14,038 bases of DNA from Bifidobacteriaceae bacterium (GCA_031266115.1 JAISBQ010000108.1:1-14038), one strand, 5' to 3'. Positions 1 through 8,286 are shown, counted from the first letter of the stretch. Made by a program: numbers and translations. The notes: generated from the sequence alone by a model not told the origin.

Positions 1-370
1 CTGCGTACCACAGCTGCCCGCGCAACACCGGGGAGACCCAATCGACGATGACGCGCCACACCACCCCCAGGTAAACGCCCCCCACCCCGGCCCCCACCAG
101 CGAGCAGGCCTTGGCGAGAGCGAGGATGCCGGCCGAAGTTCGCCGATCGACATCCGGGCGTTTTCCGCGGACGAACTGGCGAATGGGCCACGCTTGCGCG
201 AGAATCCCCGCTCCAAGAAGGATGAGGAGTGCCGACACCGGCCATGGAGCTACCAACCACGCCGGCCACCACTCGGCTATCGCCCGTGACAAGGGGAAAG
301 CCACGAGCACACTGGCACCACCGACGAGCACGAGGGTTCGCGCCCGAGTGACATTCACGCCGAAGCTCAC
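1..370 (-). CDS. DUF3180 family membrane protein (partial, 3' end outside window)
   Basis: Reading the minus strand from a GTG at 370-368 gives 123 open codons up to the window edge, so the C-terminus is missing. The start codon shares GTGA with the folB-folK stop (TGA at 369-367), a 4-nt overlap that implies translational coupling. Three hydrophobic stretches are visible, at about residues 11-26, 42-60 and 80-104. Between the second and third lies a basic segment (RQFVRGKRPDVDRR), followed by a conserved-looking ALAKACSLVGAG stretch inside the third. This pattern, together with the position directly after folK, matches the DUF3180 family, which follows folK in many actinobacteria (Rv3605c in M. 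tuberculosis). Family length is about 150 residues, so most of the protein is present. The molecular function is unknown. The membrane location is inferred from hydrophobicity and the folate link only from gene order. Confidence 0.8.
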   Translation of the reverse strand, partial: MSFGVNVTRARTLVLVGGASVLVAFPLSRAIAEWWPAWLVAPWPVSALLILLGAGILAQAWPIRQFVRGKRPDVDRRTSAGILALAKACSLVGAGVGGVYLGVVWRVIVDWVSPVLRGQLWYA

Positions 371-1992
371 ATCGCCCAGGGGACGTCTGACGCGGCGTGC
401 GGTGGCTTGGGAAGAGCACCGGTGAGAGACACCGGCAGCGTCAGCCAGTCGAGAGCCAGCCAATGCACACCGTCGCGGTCCGGCGCGCGCTCGGCGAGTA
501 CGGTCACGGCTCCACCCCCCAAGCCCGGCAGGAAGGCGTCGGGGCTCAGCATGGCCCACGGGAGCAGCACGAAGGCCCGCTCGTGAGCTCGGGGATGCGG
601 GACCTCCAGTTCGTCGTCCCCGTCAAGGAGCGTGTCGAAGGCGATGAGATCGATGTCGAGCGTCCGTGGACCGCCGGGATGGGTCCGGTCCCTGCCGAAC
701 TGTTCCTCAATGCCCTGTGCCGTGTAGAGCAACGCCCGGGGCGACAGGGTGGTGCGGACCGCGACCACAGCATTGAAGAAGTCGGGCTGGTCCTGGAAGC
801 CGACGGGTTTGGTCCGCGCCAACGGGGAGACGCCGATCACCTCGATACCGGGGACAGAACGCAGGGAATCGATCGCGTGGCGCAAGGTCACCAGGGCATC
901 GCCCAGGTTGGCGCCAATCCCGAGGATCGCGTCGGTGGGCCACAGCGGCGGCGCATCGAGCGATGTGGCCGGCGACCTCGACGGATCGCCCGCGTCGGTG
1001 TCGGCAATCTCCGGGGGCAGACTCTCCTGCGCCGACCATGCGAGAGGTGGCAACTCCGCGTGGAGGCTGGCGGCCTCCGCCTCCATCTGAGCGAGGTTTC
1101 GCCGGGTCAGCGGCAGACCCCGTTCGATCAGCAACGCCCGTGCGTCAGCCGGAGCGAACGCTTCGTGACCCATCGCCACGCCCACGGACGCCATCCCGCC
1201 CGAGGCTCGCACCGTCGCCGCAGCGGCACGGCCATCGGCGGCCCCTCCGGCTCTACGCACGTGAGGAAAGGCCGACGGCGCGGCCTCGCCGCTGGGCTCG
1301 GCGGTGCGTGCTCGGCCCGTGAACTCCGGGTCGACGCCATGTCGCGGTCCTGCGGATGGCGAGCGGTCCGACGGGAAGGCCGCAGGAATCTCCACACCGG
1401 GCGGGCCGAATTCGACCGCGTCCGGCAGTACCGGGACCGGACCGGAGTAAGCCTCGCCGGGACCCGGACGTGGCACCGGCGGGCGGCGCGGGAAGAGGGG
1501 AACCCCATCGGGGGCAGGTCGTGAAGGCGCGGGCGCAGCGGTCGGATCGGAACTCAGCGGCGGTCCGGGTGAACCTCGGGATCCGAGGGCCGCCAGTTGG
1601 GCCCGGTCGGAGCGATGGATCCGCAAGACAACGTCGTTGACGTGCGCTGACATGGGGGCATTGGGCTTGTGGACGGCGATCTGCGCGGCGCACACCGCGT
1701 CGTAGTCCAGCACGGCGTCTGCGATGCGCCCGGCGAGAGTCTCGATGAGGTACACCGGATCGCCGGCGATGATCGCCGTAACACGCTCGGCGATCCCCGC
1801 ATAGTCCACCGACAGATCCAGGTCGTCGTGCGTCGCCGCTGGGCGTGTGTCGAGGAACAGGCGCACATCGACGATGAACGGTTGCCCGACGGCACGCTCA
1901 GCCGTGAGCACACCGTGATAGCCATGGGCGGCGATGCCAAGGATTTCGAGCGTGTCGAGCGGCTCGCCGGTCCCGCTCGCCACCCAATCCAT
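367..1992 (-). CDS. folKB: bifunctional dihydroneopterin aldolase / HPPK (FolB-FolK fusion)
   Basis: A 541-residue cytosolic enzyme joining two consecutive steps of folate synthesis. Residues about 12-127 are FolB, which cleaves dihydroneopterin to 6-hydroxymethyl-dihydropterin and glycolaldehyde. It shows GYHGV (24-28), the pterin-region Glu32, Tyr64 in VDYAG, Glu84 in LIETLA and Lys109 in HKP, matching the usual active-site set. Residues about 354-515 are FolK (HPPK), which transfers pyrophosphate from ATP. It shows GIGANLGD (358-365), the GPRTLDIDLIAFD motif (441-453) with metal-binding Asp446 and Asp448, and PHPRAHERAFVL (465-476). Between them is a long linker of roughly 220 residues rich in Pro, Ala, Gly and Arg, with a short helical-looking patch (about 275-312). 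The ATG at 1992 is forced: a stop lies five codons upstream in frame. Upstream GGTGAAAG is only a weak ribosome-binding site. FolB-FolK fusions occur in several actinobacteria; the linker length is unusual. Confidence 0.93.
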   Translation of the reverse strand: MDWVASGTGEPLDTLEILGIAAHGYHGVLTAERAVGQPFIVDVRLFLDTRPAATHDDLDLSVDYAGIAERVTAIIAGDPVYLIETLAGRIADAVLDYDAVCAAQIAVHKPNAPMSAHVNDVVLRIHRSDRAQLAALGSRGSPGPPLSSDPTAAPAPSRPAPDGVPLFPRRPPVPRPGPGEAYSGPVPVLPDAVEFGPPGVEIPAAFPSDRSPSAGPRHGVDPEFTGRARTAEPSGEAAPSAFPHVRRAGGAADGRAAAATVRASGGMASVGVAMGHEAFAPADARALLIERGLPLTRRNLAQMEAEAASLHAELPPLAWSAQESLPPEIADTDAGDPSRSPATSLDAPPLWPTDAILGIGANLGDALVTLRHAIDSLRSVPGIEVIGVSPLARTKPVGFQDQPDFFNAVVAVRTTLSPRALLYTAQGIEEQFGRDRTHPGGPRTLDIDLIAFDTLLDGDDELEVPHPRAHERAFVLLPWAMLSPDAFLPGLGGGAVTVLAERAPDRDGVHWLALDWLTLPVSLTGALPKPPHAASDVPWAM

Positions 1993-2162
1993 GGGCGCAA
2001 TCTTTCACCCACGGTGCACACATATCCGGTAGCGGCACGCCAGAAGACAGCAATAGGACGGCCCGTCGGACCGTGGTCCCGTTCCGGGCCCCGTTGAGCA
2101 GCGCGAACAGACATGCCGGGCGGACAGCCCCGGGGGCGGCGCGCTGCGCCCAGCATCTGCGG
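1993..2162 (-). other. 170-nt gap inside the folate operon (folP-folB)
   Basis: This is the only long gap among genes whose other junctions overlap or nearly touch. I see no convincing reading frame. It holds inverted repeats (for example GGACCACGGTCC at about 2069-2080 and GACGGGCCGTC just downstream on the transcribed strand) and a TTGCTG element with weak TATGTG-like boxes closer to folB. These could form a local promoter or a structured spacer, but none is strong. Confidence 0.3.
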
Positions 2163-3026
2163 TCAGGCCAGGTTTCCGCCCTCGGAGCGCCAGCGGGCGG
2201 CGACGGCGACGGCGGTCGCACTGAGGGCCACATCGTGGACGCGAACAGCCCACGCGCCACGGGCGGCCGCGAGCGCCGAAACGGCGGCCGTCGCCGCGTC
2301 CAGCGCGTCGGTGCGATCGCCGATGGCGTCGGCGAGAAAACGCTTGCGGGATGCGCCGACCAGGACCGGGTAGCCGAGGGTCTCCAGGGCATCGACCTGA
2401 GCGAGAAGCGGCCAGTTGCGGGCGCTGGTCTTCGCGAATCCGAGGCCCGGATCGAGCACGATCCGGTCGGAGGCGATCCCCGCGGCACGAGCGGCCGCCA
2501 CGCGCTCGGCCAGCTCGGAACGGACCTCGCCCACCACGTCCGTGTAGTGATCGAGGCGGTCCATGACGGTCGAATGCCCGCGCCAATGCATGAGGATGTA
2601 GATCGCATCCGCCCGCGCCACCTCGCCGTACATGGCCGGATCGGCCAGCCCGCCGGACACATCATTGACGATGACGGCCCCCACCTCCACGGCCCGGCGC
2701 GCCACGTCCGCGCGCATTGTGTCGATCGAGACCACCGCCCCACGGCGCGCCAACCCCTCGACGACGGGCAACACGCGGGTCAACTCCTCGCCGGCCTCGA
2801 TCCGCCCGGCCCCTGGCCTGGTCGATTCACCGCCCACGTCGACGATGTCGGCGCCCGCCTCGATCATCGCCATGCCATGGGCCACCCCGGCTCGCGGTTC
2901 GACGTATCGTCCGCCGTCGGAAAACGAATCCGGGGTGACGTTGCAGATGCCCATGACGAGCGTGCGTTCCAGCTGGGCGAGGTGGCTCGGGAGGCCGTCG
3001 GGACGCGAGGGGCGGGGGAGCGTCAT
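2163..3026 (-). CDS. folP: dihydropteroate synthase
   Basis: Condenses hydroxymethyl-dihydropterin pyrophosphate with p-aminobenzoate to give 7,8-dihydropteroate; target of sulfonamides. The 287-residue protein has the full family signature: GICNVTPDSFSDGG (26-39), DIVDVGGESTRPGA (60-73), SIDTMRADVA (100-109), VNDVSGG (120-126), LMHWRGH (145-151), LDPGLGFAKT (191-200) and the substrate-binding LVGASRKRF (222-230). Length is normal for DHPS. I chose the ATG at 3026 because it overlaps the folE stop as ATGA, and because the frame extended upstream reads only through folE and loses any family resemblance. No clear Shine-Dalgarno precedes it, so translation is probably coupled to folE. The substrate comes from the FolK half of the next gene. 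Confidence 0.96.
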   Translation of the reverse strand: MTLPRPSRPDGLPSHLAQLERTLVMGICNVTPDSFSDGGRYVEPRAGVAHGMAMIEAGADIVDVGGESTRPGAGRIEAGEELTRVLPVVEGLARRGAVVSIDTMRADVARRAVEVGAVIVNDVSGGLADPAMYGEVARADAIYILMHWRGHSTVMDRLDHYTDVVGEVRSELAERVAAARAAGIASDRIVLDPGLGFAKTSARNWPLLAQVDALETLGYPVLVGASRKRFLADAIGDRTDALDAATAAVSALAAARGAWAVRVHDVALSATAVAVAARWRSEGGNLA

Positions 3027-3586
3027 CGTCCGATGATGAGGCTCATGGCCTCGGCGCGGGTGGCCGGGGAACGCAGGAGGCCGCGCACGGCCGAGGTGAC
3101 GGTCACCGATGACGGTTTGCGTACGCCGCGCATGGACAGGCACAGGTGTTCGGCTTCGATGACCACCAGGACGCCACGGGCACCGAGCGCCTCACTCAGC
3201 GTGTCCGCGACTTGGGACGTCAAGCGTTCTTGGACCTGGGGGCGGCGCGCGTAAGACTCCACCAACCGGGCGACTTTTGACAGGCCGGTGATCCGGCCCT
3301 CGGAGGGGATGTAGGCGACATGCGCACGGCCGTGGAACGGCAAGAGATGGTGTTCGCACACCGAATACAACTCGATGTCCTTGACCACAACCATCTCGTC
3401 GTGACCCAGGTCGAACACTGTGGATACGCAGTCGGCCGGGTCCGATTCGATTCCGGCGAAGATCTCCTCGGCGGCCCGTGCCACCCGGCTCGGCGTGTCG
3501 CGCAAACCCTCCCGGTCCGGGTCCTCGCCGATGCCGACCAGGAACTCACGGACCGCGGCCTCCACACGCGAACGGTCGACACCCAT
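3023..3586 (-). CDS. folE: GTP cyclohydrolase I
   Basis: First committed enzyme of pterin synthesis: converts GTP to 7,8-dihydroneopterin triphosphate and formate, usually as a homodecamer. In the 187-residue protein the zinc ligands are Cys77 and His80 in SVCEHHLLPFHG, and Cys149 in EHLCLSMRG. Also visible are GLSKVARLVESYARRPQVQERLT (in pieces about 101-123) and the VTVTSAVRG tail (161-169). The frame extends further upstream inside ftsH, but the ATG at 3586 is preferred: AGGG lies 8 nt before it and the protein then begins at the normal family position. A GTG two codons upstream (3592) is an alternative. The Shine-Dalgarno overlaps the ftsH stop (TAG at 3599-3597), so the two genes are tightly linked. 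The 3' end overlaps folP by 4 nt. Confidence 0.96.
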   Translation of the reverse strand: MGVDRSRVEAAVREFLVGIGEDPDREGLRDTPSRVARAAEEIFAGIESDPADCVSTVFDLGHDEMVVVKDIELYSVCEHHLLPFHGRAHVAYIPSEGRITGLSKVARLVESYARRPQVQERLTSQVADTLSEALGARGVLVVIEAEHLCLSMRGVRKPSSVTVTSAVRGLLRSPATRAEAMSLIIGR

Positions 3587-3596
3587 CGGCACCGCC

Positions 3597-5510
3597 CTAC
3601 TGCCCCTGTCCGGCCCGCAACGGCACCGGGGGTGCGTCCGAGACCGGCCTGCCCTCGGATGACAGCCAGACATCGCGTTCACGGCGCCTGACGATGTCGG
3701 TGAAGACCTCGGCGAGGTCGGCTTCGCCCAACGTTTCACGATCAAGGAGTTCGGCCACCAAGCGGTCCAACACGTGGCGGTTGGCCTGAAGTACCTCCCA
3801 AGCCTCGTCGTGAGCCTCCTCGATGAGACGGCGGACCTCGGAATCGATCATGCCGGCGATCTCCTCGGAATAGTCCCGCTGATGGCCGTAGTCGCGGCCG
3901 AGGAACACTTCGCCCTCGCCCTGGCCGTAGCGCACCGCGCCGAGATTCTCGCTCATGCCGTACTGCATCACCATTGTGCGTGCCGTCTCCGTGGCCTTTT
4001 CGATGTCATTCGACGCACCCGATGTCGGATCGTGGAACACGATCTCTTCCGCCACCCGTCCGCCCATGGCATAGGCCAGAGAATCGAGAAGCTCGTTGCG
4101 GGTGACCGAGTGTTTGTCCCGGACCGGCATCACCATGGTGTAGCCCAGCGCTCGCCCGCGCGGAAGAATCGTCACCTTGGTCACCGGATCGGTGTTGCGC
4201 AGGGCGGCCGCCACCACGGCGTGGCCGCCCTCGTGGTAGGCAGTAAAGCGTTTGTCCTCGTCCGTCATGATCGTGGCCGATCGCGCAGGGCCGGCCACCA
4301 CCCTGTCGATCGCCTCATCAAGCGCTCGGTTATCGATCGCCTCACCCCCTCCGCGCGCGGTCAACAGCGCCGCCTCGTTGAGGACATTGGCCAGATCGGC
4401 TCCCGTGAAGCCCGGGGTGCGGCGGGCGACGAGGGCGAGATCCACGTCCTCGGCCATCGGCTTGCCCTTGGCGTGGACAGCAAGGATTGCCTCCCGGCCG
4501 CGTAGATCCGGGGTGCCGACGGTGATCTGCCGGTCGAACCTCCCGGGACGCAACAGCGCAGGGTCAAGGATGTCGGGACGGTTAGTCGCGGCGATGAGGA
4601 TGACGTTGGTATTGGCGTCGAAGCCGTCCATCTCGACAAGCAACTGATTGAGGGTCTGTTCCCGTTCATCGTGCCCACCGCCCAAACCGGCACCACGATG
4701 GCGGCCCACAGCGTCGATCTCGTCCACAAAGATGATGGCCGGGGCGTTGGCCTTGGCCTGGGTGAACAGGTCGCGCACGCGCGACGCTCCGACACCCACG
4801 AACATCTCGACAAAATCCGACCCTGAGATGGTCAAGAACGGGACATTCGCCTCTCCGGCCACGGCCCGCGCCAACAGGGTCTTCCCGGTACCAGGGGGTC
4901 CGAACAGCAGCACGCCGCGGGGGATCTTGGCACCCACCTGCTGGAACTTGCGGGGCTCGGCGAGAAACGCCTTGATCTCTTCGAGTTCCTCGACCGCTTC
5001 GTCTTCCCCGGCGACATCGGCGAAGGTGACCTTGGGGGCCTCTGGAGACACGAGTTTGGCGCGGGACTTGCCGAAGCCCATGGCACCGCGCGCCCCGCCC
5101 TGCATCTGGGACATCAGCAGCCAGAACACGACGAGGATGATGACGAACGGGATGACGGTGATTGCCAGCGAACTCACCCACGATTGGGTGGGCACCTCGG
5201 AGTTGTAGCCACCCGGCAGGTTCGCCTTGGCGACAGCCGCTACGACATCGGATCCCTGGGGTGCCACGTAGAAGAACCGGACCAGGTCGCCCTTGTCCTT
5301 GTAGGGGCGCGTGAGGCTCAGATCCACCCGCTGTGCGCCATCGACGATCTTGGCCTGGTCCACGGTGTCGCCCGCCAGAAGCTCCAACCCCACCGAGGTG
5401 TCGATGCGCTGCGGTCCGGACGAGAACAGCGCGCCGGCACCGATCCAGACGACGAGGACGGCGAGGAGCACCCACAGCGCGGGATGGCGGAGGATGCGAC
5501 GAGGTCTCAT
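3597..5510 (-). CDS. ftsH: ATP-dependent zinc metalloprotease FtsH
   Basis: Membrane-anchored hexameric AAA+ protease that degrades misfolded membrane proteins and regulatory cytosolic proteins. The 637-residue sequence has a first membrane segment at about 11-30, an external region, and a second segment at about 113-134. The AAA+ domain follows: Walker A GPPGTGKT (204-211), pore loop FVGVG (237-241), Walker B IIFVDEID (259-266) and a second region of homology with arginine fingers RPGRFDR (321-327). The protease domain carries HEGGH (426-430), a conservative variant of the usual HEAGH, with Glu427 catalytic, and Asp502 in NDIEKAT as the likely third zinc ligand. The C-terminal tail ends in a Pro/Gly-rich stretch and is short compared with many actinobacterial FtsH proteins. 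It starts 63 nt after hpt with only a weak GGCGG before the ATG. Directly upstream of folE, as in M. tuberculosis. Confidence 0.97.
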   Translation of the reverse strand: MRPRRILRHPALWVLLAVLVVWIGAGALFSSGPQRIDTSVGLELLAGDTVDQAKIVDGAQRVDLSLTRPYKDKGDLVRFFYVAPQGSDVVAAVAKANLPGGYNSEVPTQSWVSSLAITVIPFVIILVVFWLLMSQMQGGARGAMGFGKSRAKLVSPEAPKVTFADVAGEDEAVEELEEIKAFLAEPRKFQQVGAKIPRGVLLFGPPGTGKTLLARAVAGEANVPFLTISGSDFVEMFVGVGASRVRDLFTQAKANAPAIIFVDEIDAVGRHRGAGLGGGHDEREQTLNQLLVEMDGFDANTNVILIAATNRPDILDPALLRPGRFDRQITVGTPDLRGREAILAVHAKGKPMAEDVDLALVARRTPGFTGADLANVLNEAALLTARGGGEAIDNRALDEAIDRVVAGPARSATIMTDEDKRFTAYHEGGHAVVAAALRNTDPVTKVTILPRGRALGYTMVMPVRDKHSVTRNELLDSLAYAMGGRVAEEIVFHDPTSGASNDIEKATETARTMVMQYGMSENLGAVRYGQGEGEVFLGRDYGHQRDYSEEIAGMIDSEVRRLIEEAHDEAWEVLQANRHVLDRLVAELLDRETLGEADLAEVFTDIVRRRERDVWLSSEGRPVSDAPPVPLRAGQGQ

Positions 5511-5573
5511 GATGCCGCCAGGTTAGAGCAATGGGCTGACACCGGGCCCGGCCCGCGCCCGTCGATCCGCCGC

Positions 5574-6125
5574 CTACGCATAGACATGCGGCGCCAATGT
5601 GCCCACGAACGGCAGCGTCCTATACCGTTCGGCGTAATCCAGGCCGTAGCCGATCACGAACTCCCCGGGGATGTCGAACCCGCAGTACTTCACGTCCACA
5701 TGCACCTTCGCTTCGCTCGGCTTACGCATCAGGGCGGCGATCTCGACTGATGCCGGTCCACGTGATCGCAGGTTCGCGACCAGCCAGCTCAAGGTGAGCC
5801 CCGAGTCCACGATGTCCTCGACGATCAGCACGTCACGCCCGGTCAGGTCGGTGTCCAGGTCCTTGACAATCCGCACCACGCCGGAGGACTTGGTGCCCGA
5901 CCCGTAGGACGAGACAGCCATCCAATCCATCCGCACATCCGACGCGAGCTTGCGGGACAGATCCGCCATCACCATGACCGCGCCCTTGAGCACGCCCACC
6001 AGCAAAATCTCCCGCCCGGCGTAATCCGCGTCGATCGCGGCCGCCAATTCGGTCAACCGCTCGTCAATCTGCTGCGCGGTCACCAGGACGCTGTGCAGAT
6101 CGTCTCCCATCATGCGCGAATCCAC
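5574..6125 (-). CDS. hpt: hypoxanthine (guanine) phosphoribosyltransferase
   Basis: Purine salvage enzyme: transfers phosphoribose from PRPP to hypoxanthine or guanine, giving IMP or GMP. In the 183-residue reading from the GTG at 6125, the PRPP-binding signature is VLIVEDIVDSGLTL (99-112), with the catalytic-loop SSYGSGTKSSG at 72-82 and the base-binding DYAERYR at 163-169. The C-terminus (FVGTLAPHVYA) closely resembles actinobacterial HPRT. Start choice: the GTG at 6125 has AGGAG 9 nt upstream, a good Shine-Dalgarno. A GTG at 6161, giving 195 residues, and an ATG at 6113 are alternatives. It lies 48 nt after tilS and 63 nt before ftsH, on the same strand. GMP can be phosphorylated to GTP, the substrate of FolE further down, but that link is inference. 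Confidence 0.94.
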   Translation of the reverse strand: MDSRMMGDDLHSVLVTAQQIDERLTELAAAIDADYAGREILLVGVLKGAVMVMADLSRKLASDVRMDWMAVSSYGSGTKSSGVVRIVKDLDTDLTGRDVLIVEDIVDSGLTLSWLVANLRSRGPASVEIAALMRKPSEAKVHVDVKYCGFDIPGEFVIGYGLDYAERYRTLPFVGTLAPHVYA

Positions 6126-6173
6126 GCTCACCTGCTCCTCGCTCGCTCGGTGTGAAGGCACCCCTGCGACCGA

Positions 6174-7154
6174 TCACGCTGCGCGGGGCCCAGCGACCAG
6201 CTTGCCACATGTGCGGACCACCTCGATCCCGCCCGGCAGGCTCACCGGCCCTTGACCATGCCAATCCATCACGAGTGCTTCGAGAGCGTCGACATGCCGC
6301 ACGCTCAAGGTTCCAGCGCCGCTCCCCCAGGACACGGCCGCCCGCCGCAACACCCGGCGCCGCACCGCTTCCAACTCACCGGTGAGCTCACCCACGTCAA
6401 CCTCCCCGACGATGACGGCCCTCGCCTCAGCGATATCGGCCAGCCGGTCCAACGCTTCGCAGTCCGCCCGCGCCAACTGGGCGGTCCGAGCGAGGCTGAG
6501 CACCACCCCGGCGCCCAGCACCCTGACCATCACCGGCAGCACCTCGGCACGGACTTCGGCGCGAAGTGAACGGTGGGGGCCGCCAGGGATGTTGGTCGGA
6601 TCGTGCCACGGAGCGAGCCCGGCCTCCTCGCACGCCTGGATGGTCTCAGCGCGTCGGATCCCGAGCAGGGGTCGACGATAGAGTCCGCGGACCGGGGGGA
6701 TCCCCGACAACGACCTGCTCCCCGAACCTCGCGCCAGCGCAAGTAGCACCGACTCGGCCTGGTCATCCACAGTGTGGCCGATCAGGACAGTCGTTGCGCC
6801 GACCTGCCGGGCCACCTCCTCAATGGCCTCGTACCTCGCGGTCCGCGCCCGCGCCTCCAGATTCGACCCGGCCGGCACAGTGAGAGTCCTGACGATGACG
6901 GGCCCGAGACCCAGGCTGCGGCACTGGTCACCCGCCACCCGCGCGACGGCATCGGACCCTTCCTGGATGCCGTGGTCGATCACGACGGCCCCAGCGCGAA
7001 TCCCACGGGAACGGGCCTCGAAGGCGGTGGCGGCCGCCAACGCCAGCGAATCGGGTCCACCCGAGCAGGCGACGAGCGCCACGGCGGGCGGATCGGGGAG
7101 ATATCGGCGGACAGCCACGCGAATGGCGGCCTCGGCGGGCGATGGACCGGGCAC
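6174..7154 (-). CDS. tilS: tRNA(Ile)-lysidine synthetase
   Basis: Attaches lysine to C34 of the CAU-anticodon isoleucine tRNA, using ATP, so that it reads AUA. The 326-residue protein has the N-type ATP pyrophosphatase PP-loop SGGPDS (31-36), the GHTVDDQAES motif (126-135), the RGSGSRSLSG turn (142-151), RPLL (161-164) and HDPTN (184-188) followed by the Arg-rich RSLRAEVRAEVLP (195-207). The C-terminal part is short, as in other actinobacterial TilS proteins that lack the long C-terminal domains of the E. coli enzyme. The GTG start at 7154 lies two codons after, and in frame with, the stop of the metalloprotease gene. There is no strong Shine-Dalgarno, so coupled translation is likely. Followed by hpt, the usual pair. 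Confidence 0.94.
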   Translation of the reverse strand: MPGPSPAEAAIRVAVRRYLPDPPAVALVACSGGPDSLALAAATAFEARSRGIRAGAVVIDHGIQEGSDAVARVAGDQCRSLGLGPVIVRTLTVPAGSNLEARARTARYEAIEEVARQVGATTVLIGHTVDDQAESVLLALARGSGSRSLSGIPPVRGLYRRPLLGIRRAETIQACEEAGLAPWHDPTNIPGGPHRSLRAEVRAEVLPVMVRVLGAGVVLSLARTAQLARADCEALDRLADIAEARAVIVGEVDVGELTGELEAVRRRVLRRAAVSWGSGAGTLSVRHVDALEALVMDWHGQGPVSLPGGIEVVRTCGKLVAGPRAA

Positions 7155-7160
7155 GGCGGG

Positions 7161-8273
7161 TCAGGCGAGCACCCGGGCCACCCAGGCAGCCGGGTTCGCG
7201 ATCTCAGCGGGGGTCGGCAGATTGTCCTCGGTCGCGAACGCGGCCGCGATCCCGTCGCGTCCGGCGACATCGAGGACCGTGCGGACGAATCCGGCGCCCT
7301 GGACGTATTGGGATGTCTTGGCATCCAGGCCGGCCAGCCGCCGCACGAGCCGGTCCAACCCCGATCTGCCCCGGCGCCGCGCGTTGAACTTGGCGCGGAT
7401 GGCTGCCAATGACGGGATGATGTCGGGGCCCACCGCGTCCATCACCACGTCGGCGTGGCCCTCCAGCAGCGACATGACGGCCGTGGTCCGCTCCATCACC
7501 AACCTCGCCGGCTCGGGCAGCGCATCCAGGGCGATGCTGGCTCCAGGCCGGCCCCAGGCAGTGCGAGCCACGGCTCCCACCATGCGGATCAGGTCCTCCG
7601 TTCCGCTCATAGCCGATTCATCGGCAATCACCTGACGGAGCATGCCTGCGAGGTGTTCCGCCAGCCAGGGCGCCGCGGCGAACTGGACCGCGTGGGTCAT
7701 CTCGTGCAGGCCCACCCACAGCCGGAAGTCCGCGGGCGTCACGCCCATCGCGCGCTCGACCGCGACGACGTTGGGGGCGACCAGCAGCAGGCGCCCGTCT
7801 GGTGCCTCGGATGCCGCGGGCCGGGAGGGGAACGGGGCGGCGCCATCGTCGGTGGGTGTCCCGAACGGATCGAACTGACCCAGGACGCGCGAGGCGAGCA
7901 CCGCGAGCGCCACGCCCAGGCCGGTGGCGGTGGCGCGCCGATCGGCCCCCGTGACGCCGGCATCGAATCCGTCGCCCACCATGGCGTCCACCATCTGGAC
8001 GTTGGCGCGGATGAACCCGGAGCGGTCCACCACGAAGACGGGAACGGTCGCGGCTCGTTCGGCCGCATCGTCGAACCCCGTCACCTCAGCGACATACCCG
8101 ACGGCCCGGCGCGATGCGCTGCGCAGAGCACCGACGGCATCGGCGGCTTCACCCAGGGATAGGGCAGGACCGGGGCGCGTCGCCGCGATGCCGACGCGCT
8201 CGGCCACCGCGTGGTCGATCATGTGCCCACGGGTGGGATGCGGGCGGGCGGGCCGAGAGGATCGGGACGACAT
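7161..8273 (-). CDS. zinc-dependent metalloprotease, DUF2342 / Zincin_2 family
   Basis: A 370-residue protein of the family annotated in actinobacteria as 'zinc-dependent metalloprotease' or 'coenzyme F420 biosynthesis associated' (Rv3626c is the M. tuberculosis neighbour of tilS). The zincin motif HEMTH is at 190-194 in a predicted helix (VGLHEMTHAVQF), with an EGHAD motif at 271-275 that probably supplies the third metal ligand. A K-x(3)-Y pattern (KTSQY, 319-323) and GFVRTV follow, typical of the family's C-terminus. A Pro/Ala-rich insert occupies about 137-160. Substrate and role are unknown; the F420 link in the name comes from co-occurrence, not biochemistry. Start: the frame stays open upstream to 8696 but that part overlaps ppa and is not family-like. 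ATG 8273 or GTG 8279 fit. The latter lies 7 nt after a TACCGT box and could be leaderless. First gene of the long minus-strand run. Confidence 0.88.
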   Translation of the reverse strand: MSSRSSRPARPHPTRGHMIDHAVAERVGIAATRPGPALSLGEAADAVGALRSASRRAVGYVAEVTGFDDAAERAATVPVFVVDRSGFIRANVQMVDAMVGDGFDAGVTGADRRATATGLGVALAVLASRVLGQFDPFGTPTDDGAAPFPSRPAASEAPDGRLLLVAPNVVAVERAMGVTPADFRLWVGLHEMTHAVQFAAAPWLAEHLAGMLRQVIADESAMSGTEDLIRMVGAVARTAWGRPGASIALDALPEPARLVMERTTAVMSLLEGHADVVMDAVGPDIIPSLAAIRAKFNARRRGRSGLDRLVRRLAGLDAKTSQYVQGAGFVRTVLDVAGRDGIAAAFATEDNLPTPAEIANPAAWVARVLA

Positions 8274-8286
8274 GCTCACCAGCGCA

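Noticed and set aside
397..1524. A 375-codon plus-strand open frame opposite folB-folK
   Set aside because: It is antisense to clear FolB and FolK domains, Arg/Gly-rich without recognisable motifs, and typical of the spurious frames created by high G+C third positions.
2073..3254. A 393-codon plus-strand frame opposite folP and folE
   Set aside because: It lies antisense to two genes with full family motifs, shows no domain, and has a low-complexity His/Arg-rich composition.
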